Under the pieces are notes generated by a model, which saw only the letters and a program-made list of their open reading frames with translations, searched no databases and was not told where the DNA came from. Position numbers and translations under genes: made by a program. A stretch of DNA of 12,045 nucleotides from Bacteroidales bacterium (lineage in GTDB: Bacteria; Bacteroidota; Bacteroidia; Bacteroidales; JAOZVK01). Shown piece after piece: positions 7,443-12,045 of this stretch. The stretch is from positions 1-12,045 of the forward strand of contig JAOZVK010000121.1 in NCBI GenBank assembly GCA_029938185.1. Direction: 5' to 3'. Numbering within the stretch: the first letter of the stretch is position 1; each line of letters begins with the position of its first letter.

Positions 7443-8636
7443 TTATTGATTATAAAAAATATTATCCTTTAGAATTTGTTTTTTTGATTTTTTAAAATAT
7501 TTTATCAAAATATCAAGAAAATACATATAACTTGCATATAATAGTATTGTTAGGTGAATATTAAATATAAGGAAAGAAATTGAAGATATTACAGCAAAAT
7601 AAATAAGATAAATGCCAAATTCTATCATCTCGTTAATAATCGGACTACTTATTTTTTGTTTATTTAACCAAGTATTTACCCTTCCTCTTGAATTTAAACA
7701 TCTTATTGTTGCTACTAAAAAACTAACAAATAGATACAAAAAAACCCAAAAATTTATTACATTATCACCTTTTTCTAAAGCTATAAATGAATTTAGTAAA
7801 ATCAACGGTCCTGGCATTTTACCATATATGGTTTCGTGAATATCATTGTCTTCAAAATCTCCTAATACAATAATTCTATTTTTAAACAACTCTTTAACAA
7901 CATTTAAAGGTAAGTATGAAAAATCACCAAGTTGCAAATAGTCATATTTATATTTGCTATGTTCAGATAAATCATAGCTCCATATTCTAAAATCAACTAT
8001 AAATGAGTTTAATATTGTTTTTTTACCTATATAATAAAATAATCCTTTTTGTTTTAATTTTTCACCATAGAGTTGCTCGTACATTACTAAAAGTGTAGAC
8101 TTTAAACTATCAGACTGTATTAGTTTAAATTTTACAAATTTCTCCACATTGAAGGTTTCAAAATCAGAAAAGCCAGCATTTACTTTAAAAACTGGATAAT
8201 TTATTTTACCATTTGTCGAATTATGATATGATACTACATATCTTTCAAGTTTAGCAAAATTATTAATTAAAGCCGAATCATTTGGAGAACTTTCATCAAA
8301 ATTTATATCACATAACAAAAATTTGTGATTAACAGGAGGAGTATTTAGTAAGTTAATAAAAGATGCCAGTTTTTTCCTATTTGTTATAGCTTGTTTTCCT
8401 AATGGAAATCCATTATTGTCAATTTTATCAATAAGTTCTTTTTCCCATGAGACATTAACAAATAGATAGTCATTCCTATTAGGTTTTTTTTCTGTGTTTA
8501 ATATGAATTTCTTAAATGCTGATGTTGTTTGAATAAGGTACCATTCGTCTTCATAAATGAACGGTAAACTTAATAGAATAACCGAAACACAAACAAGAAA
8601 AAAAGAATGTACTATTATAATTAGTGTTTTAATAAT
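7443..8636 (-). CDS. Membrane CHASE2-domain protein without output domain; start codon unclear
   Basis: The frame is open from 8699 to the TAA at 7443-7445. The first conventional start is TTG at 8318, but coding clearly extends upstream: a hydrophobic helix (LIIIVHSFFLVCVSVILLSL, 8625-8566), then CHASE2-type sequence including VNVSWEKELID, NRKKLASFINLL and FLLCDINFDES. The strongest motif is GDFEDNDIHETIYGKMPGP (259-277 if counted from 8636). Three more membrane helices follow (about 295-312, 342-358, 360-378) and a short basic tail. CHASE2 is an extracytoplasmic sensor domain normally followed by three helices and a cyclase or kinase; here the protein stops after the helices. No ATG, GTG or TTG is in frame between the stop at 8700-8702 and 8318. 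ATT at 8634-8636 is used here as a placeholder; CTG at 8670-8672 is another option. It precedes the dehydrogenase gene by 21 bases, so a linked role is possible. The 5' end may be damaged. Confidence 0.72.
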   Translation of the reverse strand: MIKTLIIIVHSFFLVCVSVILLSLPFIYEDEWYLIQTTSAFKKFILNTEKKPNRNDYLFVNVSWEKELIDKIDNNGFPLGKQAITNRKKLASFINLLNTPPVNHKFLLCDINFDESSPNDSALINNFAKLERYVVSYHNSTNGKINYPVFKVNAGFSDFETFNVEKFVKFKLIQSDSLKSTLLVMYEQLYGEKLKQKGLFYYIGKKTILNSFIVDFRIWSYDLSEHSKYKYDYLQLGDFSYLPLNVVKELFKNRIIVLGDFEDNDIHETIYGKMPGPLILLNSFIALEKGDNVINFWVFLYLFVSFLVATIRCLNSRGRVNTWLNKQKISSPIINEMIEFGIYLIYFAVISSISFLIFNIHLTILLYASYMYFLDILIKYFKKSKKQILKDNIFYNQ

Positions 8637-8683
8637 TTTTTTGTATATTTTTATAAAGGTTCTTATAAGCAGTATTAAATAAT

Positions 8684-8786
8684 AAGGTTTTTGACCTATT
8701 TAATGTGGCTTACATATTCTTATAAACAGTTGTCATATAGTTAATTGTACAAAAACAAATATCAAAAAGCTTTTGTTAGACTACTT
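8684..8786 (+). repeat. Dispersed repeat family 1, copy B
   Basis: This aligns without gaps over 103 bases to the minus-strand reading of 9114-9216, at roughly 80% identity by hand count. Conserved blocks are ttatttaatgtggcttac-like, atagttaattg, and cttttgtta. Its aaggt end abuts the CHASE2 open frame, and the in-frame stop upstream of that gene (8700-8702) lies inside the repeat. Confidence 0.85.
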
Positions 8787-8920
8787 TATAATGTCTTCAA
8801 TCTATTTATAAACTATTTATCGTGTAAAGTTATACAAAGATTATTTTGTATACAAATGTGTATGATTAGTTTTTGAAATATATTATAAATTAAGATATTC
8901 GGATAGTCCCTACAAAACAA

Positions 8921-8950
8921 TGTTGGTATGCTAAATTTTTATTATATTTG
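8921..8950 (+). promoter_or_regulatory. Possible Bacteroidota-type promoter
   Basis: TATATTTG followed by CA (8943-8952) matches the TAnnTTTG -7 element of Bacteroidota promoters, with tgttg (8921-8925) about 17 bases upstream as a loose -33 element. It would start a transcript near 8957, running through the 9009-9066 hairpin toward pbpC with a leader of over 400 bases. Such boxes occur by chance in AT-rich DNA, so this is tentative. Confidence 0.25.
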
Positions 8951-9008
8951 CATAAAAAAATTACTGTATTAAGACATAAATTGCTTAAATTTATAAATGT
9001 AATAATTT

Positions 9009-9066
9009 GACAGGATTAACAGGATTTACAGGATATTTAAAACATGTAAATCCTGTTAATCTTGTC
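9009..9066. repeat. 22-bp stem hairpin (gacaggattaacagg type)
   Basis: The left arm 9009-9030 (gacaggattaacaggattta, then ca) pairs with 9045-9066 across a 14-base loop. Only one position departs from Watson-Crick pairing, and it would be a G-U pair in RNA. Within the left arm, acagg recurs every 10 bases. This motif resembles a palindromic sequence I associate with Bacteroidota intergenic regions, but I cannot verify that here. Confidence 0.85.
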
Positions 9067-9113
9067 TAAATAATACTAAAGAAACTTATAACTTGTTTCA
9101 CTACACACAATTT

Positions 9114-9216
9114 AAGTAGTATAACAAAAGTTTTTCGGCATTTATTTTTGTGCAATTAACTATGTGACAGTAATATATAAAAATGCGTAAGCCACATTAA
9201 ATAAGTCGAAGACCTT
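9114..9216 (-). repeat. Dispersed repeat family 1, copy A
   Basis: Read on the minus strand, this begins aaggtcttcgacttatttaa, matches copy C exactly for 30 bases and copy B at roughly 80% over 103 bases. It faces copy B across about 330 bases. Outside its end, tagtagagaaatta (9215-9228) resembles the flank of copy D (ttattgagaactta), so the conserved unit may extend a few bases further. Confidence 0.88.
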
Positions 9217-9319
9217 AGTAGAGAAATTAGAACAAATAAATGGAAAAACCTTTTTTGAGAAAATACTAAATTTTGAACGTCTTACGCAAAACGTGGATAA
9301 GGGCAACCTTATAATTTAG
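9191..9319 (+). pseudogene. Possible remnant of a truncated gene
   Basis: One frame is open from the last bases of repeat copy A to TAG at 9317-9319. It gives about 42 codons with a protein-like composition, including EKLEQINGKTFFEKIL and NFERLTQNVDKGNLII. No ATG occurs in frame, and the first ten codons lie in the repeat. It could be the tail of a gene truncated when the repeat arrived, or chance. No family was recognised. Confidence 0.22.
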
Positions 9320-9357
9320 TATTTGTATTGCTAATAATAACAATGGCAATACAAATA
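9320..9357 (+). promoter_or_regulatory. 12-bp inverted repeat upstream of pbpC
   Basis: The arms tatttgtattgc (9320-9331) and gcaatacaaata (9346-9357) are perfect reverse complements around a 14-base loop, 21 bases before the pbpC ATG. It is followed by tttt (9358-9361). It could be a leader hairpin, an operator for a dimeric regulator, or an attenuator for pbpC. No conserved riboswitch fold was recognised. Confidence 0.5.
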
Positions 9358-9378
9358 TTTTAAAAATAGAATAGTATT

Positions 9379-11796
9379 ATGACAATAAATTACTTTATAA
9401 AAATTGGCATCAAAATAATAAATATAATAAAAAAATTAACAGTAAAGCAAAAAATACTACTTATAATATTTATGTTTTTATTTATTTGGTTTTGGTTTAT
9501 ACTTCCCGACAAATTATTTAACTCTCCATATAGCACAGTTATTATTGATAAAAACAATAAATTACTGGGTGCACATATAGCAAAAGATGGGCAATGGCGA
9601 TTTCCATTATCAGAAAATATACCCGAAAAATTTGAAAAATCAATATTAACATTCGAGGATAAAAGATTTTATTATCATTTTGGTTTCGATTTAATTTCAA
9701 TTTCAAGAGCTTTTTGGCAAAATATTTCGGCGGGTAAAATTGTTAGCGGCGGAAGCACAATAAGTATGCAATTAATCAGATTATCGCGTAAGGTTAAACA
9801 AAGAACTATAAAAGAAAAAATAATTGAAACTATAAAATCAGTAAGATTAGAGTTTGCTTATAGTAAAAAAGAAATATTAAATCTATATTCTTCACATGCT
9901 CCATTTGGTGGTAATGTTGTTGGTATAGACGCTGCTTCGTGGAGGTATTTTGGACGAAAAGCAAGTGAGTTGTCTTGGGCAGAAAGTGCAATGTTGGCAG
10001 TTTTGCCAAATAGCCCAAGCCTTATTCACCCAGGAAAAAACAGAGCTAAACTTTTGGCAAAACGCAACAGGCTACTAAAACGCTTATATGATAAAAAAAT
10101 TATTGGCTTTGATGTATATGAGCTTGCAATAGAAGAGCCTATACCAAACAAACCTAAACCTTTTCCACAAATTGCAATTCATTTGTTGAATAGAGCAGCA
10201 AAAGAAGATAAAAAAAATAAAATAATAAAAACAACTATTGATTACGAATTACAAGAAAAAGTAACTCAAATAGCAGGCAAATATCATAGGATTTTCAAAG
10301 GAAATGGTATATATAATATTGCAGTACTTGTGGCTGATGTCGAAAATGGAAATGTGATGAGTTATTATGGAAATATAAATGATTTGAAAGATAAAAATCA
10401 TGGAAATCAAGTAGATGTTATATTAGCAGATAGAAGCACAGGCAGTATTCTAAAACCTATATTATATGCAGCGATGCTTACTTCGGGTGATATTTTACAA
10501 AATTCACTGGTTCCCGATATTCCTATGAGGATAGGAAGTTATATGCCACAAAATTATAATTTAGGATACGATGGAGCTGTTCCAGCAAGGAGAGCATTAG
10601 CACGCTCGCTGAATATCCCAGCTGTAAAACTTTTGCAAAGATATGGTGTTCAGAAGCTTCATTTTTTATTAAAAAAAATAGGACTAAAAAGTATCAATAA
10701 ACCACCAAGCCACTACGGATTATCGCTTATACTTGGTGGAACCGAAGGTAGATTATGGGATTTAGTTGGAATATATGCGTCAATGGCAAGAACATTAAAT
10801 CATTATACAAAATATAATGGAATGTATAACAAGAATGATTATTTTCCACTTAATTATAGAAACTCCAAATCTATAAAAAACAAAGCCGAACTTTTGGAAG
10901 ACTCTTGGTTTAGTGCTGCAGCTATTTGGCTAACATTTAAGGCTATGATAGATGTTGAACGTCCAGGAAGCGAAAACTCATGGAGACATTACTCATCATC
11001 GCAAAAAGTGGCTTGGAAAACCGGAACAAGTTTTGGATTTAGAGATGCTTGGGCAATTGGATTGACACCCAAATATGTTGTTGGTGTGTGGGTTGGAAAT
11101 GCCGATGGTGAGGGTCGTCCGGGATTGGTAGGAATAAAAACAGCAGCACCTATTTTGTTTGATGTTTTTAATGTTTTACCTCAATCTAATTTATGGTTTG
11201 ATAAGCCATACGATGAGATGACATATGCAGCAACATGCAAAAGAAGTGGTTATTTAGCTTCAAGTGTTTGCGATGAAATAGATTCGATTTGGATTCCTCA
11301 GAGTGGTTTGAAATTCTCGGTTTGCCCATATCATAAATTAGTTCATCTTGATATGAATGAGGAATATAGAGTTACAAGTAATTGCGAATCGGTTACAAAT
11401 ATGGTACACAAACCATGGTTTATTCTACCACCTTCAATTGAAAAATATTATAAATCAAAAAATTCAAATTACAAACAATTACCTCCTTTTCGCGAAGATT
11501 GTAAAAATAGTTTAAGTAATAGCGAAAACAATGTTATGGATATAATATATCCTCATCTTAAATCTAAAATTTTTGTACCTATTGAGATTAGTGGAACAGT
11601 GGGAAGTACTGTTTTTGAAGTTGCCCACCGAAACTCAAATGCTATAATATATTGGCATATAGATGATAAATATATAGGTCAAACAAAATACTTTCATCAA
11701 TTATCATTAAATCCACCAATTGGTAAACATACATTAACTCTTATTGATGAAAATGGAAAAAAAATTATTCGAAAGTTTGAAATTATTGGAAAATAA
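9379..11796 (+). CDS. pbpC: Penicillin-binding protein 1C (bifunctional transglycosylase/transpeptidase)
   Basis: This 805-residue inner-membrane enzyme polymerises lipid II into glycan strands and carries a beta-lactam-binding transpeptidase domain facing the periplasm. A short cytoplasmic tail and one membrane anchor (about 25-42) precede the GT51 domain (about 58-240), with catalytic E93 in EDKRFYYHFGFD, GGSTISMQLIRL (124-135) and FGGNVVGIDAASWRYFG (176-192). The transpeptidase domain (about 312-600) has all three motifs: S356-x-x-K359, S410-L-N412 and KTGTS (547-551). The PBP1C-type C-terminal region follows, with conserved Cys residues (C620, C631, C649 in CPYH) and a final BiPBP_C-like beta domain (about 720-803). 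In many bacteria pbpC is paired with an alpha-2-macroglobulin gene; none is adjacent here. It is divergent from the CHASE2 gene, and its leader carries a 12-bp inverted repeat. The ATG at 9379 leaves a normal cytoplasmic segment. Confidence 0.95.
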   Translation: MTINYFIKIGIKIINIIKKLTVKQKILLIIFMFLFIWFWFILPDKLFNSPYSTVIIDKNNKLLGAHIAKDGQWRFPLSENIPEKFEKSILTFEDKRFYYHFGFDLISISRAFWQNISAGKIVSGGSTISMQLIRLSRKVKQRTIKEKIIETIKSVRLEFAYSKKEILNLYSSHAPFGGNVVGIDAASWRYFGRKASELSWAESAMLAVLPNSPSLIHPGKNRAKLLAKRNRLLKRLYDKKIIGFDVYELAIEEPIPNKPKPFPQIAIHLLNRAAKEDKKNKIIKTTIDYELQEKVTQIAGKYHRIFKGNGIYNIAVLVADVENGNVMSYYGNINDLKDKNHGNQVDVILADRSTGSILKPILYAAMLTSGDILQNSLVPDIPMRIGSYMPQNYNLGYDGAVPARRALARSLNIPAVKLLQRYGVQKLHFLLKKIGLKSINKPPSHYGLSLILGGTEGRLWDLVGIYASMARTLNHYTKYNGMYNKNDYFPLNYRNSKSIKNKAELLEDSWFSAAAIWLTFKAMIDVERPGSENSWRHYSSSQKVAWKTGTSFGFRDAWAIGLTPKYVVGVWVGNADGEGRPGLVGIKTAAPILFDVFNVLPQSNLWFDKPYDEMTYAATCKRSGYLASSVCDEIDSIWIPQSGLKFSVCPYHKLVHLDMNEEYRVTSNCESVTNMVHKPWFILPPSIEKYYKSKNSNYKQLPPFREDCKNSLSNSENNVMDIIYPHLKSKIFVPIEISGTVGSTVFEVAHRNSNAIIYWHIDDKYIGQTKYFHQLSLNPPIGKHTLTLIDENGKKIIRKFEIIGK

Positions 11797-11800
11797 AACT

Positions 11801-11890
11801 GGCTCTTCGAGCTTTTTAATGTTGCTTACGCCTATATAATTTTACTATTATTGATTATCAGTTAATTAAAAAGCAAAAATAGATTTGATA
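11801..11890 (+). repeat. Dispersed repeat family 1, degenerate copy E
   Basis: Starting 5 bases after the pbpC stop, this carries ctcttcgagctttttaatg, then ttgcttacgc, then cagttaatt and caaaaatagat, in the same order and spacing as copies A and B but more diverged. It shows the same habit of lying directly beside a gene end. Confidence 0.6.
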
Positions 11891-11897
11891 GCCACAT

Positions 11898-11995
11898 TTA
11901 TTTTATTTTTATTATTGTTTCATCGCCTGATATATTTCTTATTTCAAGCGTAATGGTTTCTTTTCACTTTCAATTGTCCCGTCCCAAAAATCGGC
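11898..11995 (-). pseudogene. Frameshifted C-terminal remnant of an unidentified gene
   Basis: On the minus strand one frame reads ADFWDGTIES (11995-11966) and the next continues as KETITLEIRNISGDETII up to TAA at 11898-11900. The two segments join if one A is restored in the A-run near 11960-11965, giving a plausible continuous protein tail. The upstream half also runs into a TGA at 12002-12004 inside repeat family 2 copy 3, and no start codon is present. It looks like the broken end of a gene. No family was recognised; a sequencing indel could also explain the frame break. Confidence 0.35.
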
Positions 11996-12031
11996 TACCC
12001 GTCAGAAGTTGGACAGTCTTGTTTATCAGGT
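11993..12031 (+). repeat. Short dispersed repeat family 2, copy 3
   Basis: This 39-bp copy (ggctacccgtcagaagttgg onward to tcaggt) matches 371-409 in the same orientation with five mismatches, about 11.6 kb away. It is close to the window edge, so more of the element may lie beyond 12045. Confidence 0.75.
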
Positions 12032-12045
12032 ATTTCGTAACAGGA

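Larger units (their letters stand above)
8787..9113. other. Non-coding core between two inverted repeats
   Basis: No gene could be supported. This stretch holds a 12-bp palindrome (tttgtatacaaa, 8845-8856), a possible promoter box (8943-8950) and the long hairpin at 9009-9066. It is bounded by repeat-family-1 copies B and A in opposite orientation, so the whole block 8684-9216 has an inverted-repeat outline of about 530 bp. Confidence 0.6.

Noticed and set aside
8318..8318. TTG at 8316-8318 as the true start of the CHASE2 gene
   Set aside because: It would remove the first membrane helix and roughly the first third of the CHASE2 domain, which are clearly encoded upstream in the same frame.
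8787..9113. tRNA or known structured RNA
   Set aside because: No cloverleaf, T-loop or recognised riboswitch core was found; only a simple hairpin is seen.

Overview
The window is low-GC DNA that reads as a member of the Bacteroidota. The case rests on the proteins (a long RelA/SpoT homologue with Bacteroidota-like divergence, a single XerC/D recombinase, a PBP1C, a fused FAD/Fe-S 2-hydroxyacid dehydrogenase), on the absence of strong Shine-Dalgarno sequences, and on the many small intergenic repeats. This placement is inference from sequence character, not a database result.

Layout: 1-78 is the tail of an unidentified gene. 79-567 is a non-coding gap with an 8-bp tandem array, one copy of a 39-bp repeat and a small hairpin. 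568-2775 (+) is a RelA/SpoT homologue with an intact ppGpp hydrolase centre and a degenerate synthetase centre. 3011-3919 (-) is a XerC/D-type tyrosine recombinase, convergent with it; a second 8-bp tandem array starts 7 bases upstream of its ATG. 4482-7421 (-) is a 979-residue FAD and iron-sulfur dehydrogenase. Upstream of it, 21 bases away and probably in the same operon, is a membrane CHASE2 protein (stop at 7443) with no output domain; its open frame extends well past the first conventional start codon and has no ATG, GTG or TTG at the expected 5' end. About 700 bases of repeat-rich DNA separate it from the divergent pbpC (9379-11796, +). The window ends with another intergenic repeat and what looks like a frameshifted gene remnant.

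The protein genes are mostly conserved housekeeping types with no obvious shared pathway: stringent-response control, chromosome-dimer resolution, respiratory oxidation of a 2-hydroxy acid, and peptidoglycan synthesis. The unusual material lies between them. A dispersed repeat of about 103 bp (conserved end aaggtcttcgac) has five recognisable copies here, in both orientations. Two copies face each other around a 22-bp hairpin in the CHASE2/pbpC gap, and one abuts the CHASE2 gene at the point where its start codon should be. A second short repeat family (ggctacc...aagttgga) has three copies, one of which supplies the stop codon of the dehydrogenase gene. No classical defence system, CRISPR array, transposase, rRNA or tRNA gene was seen.
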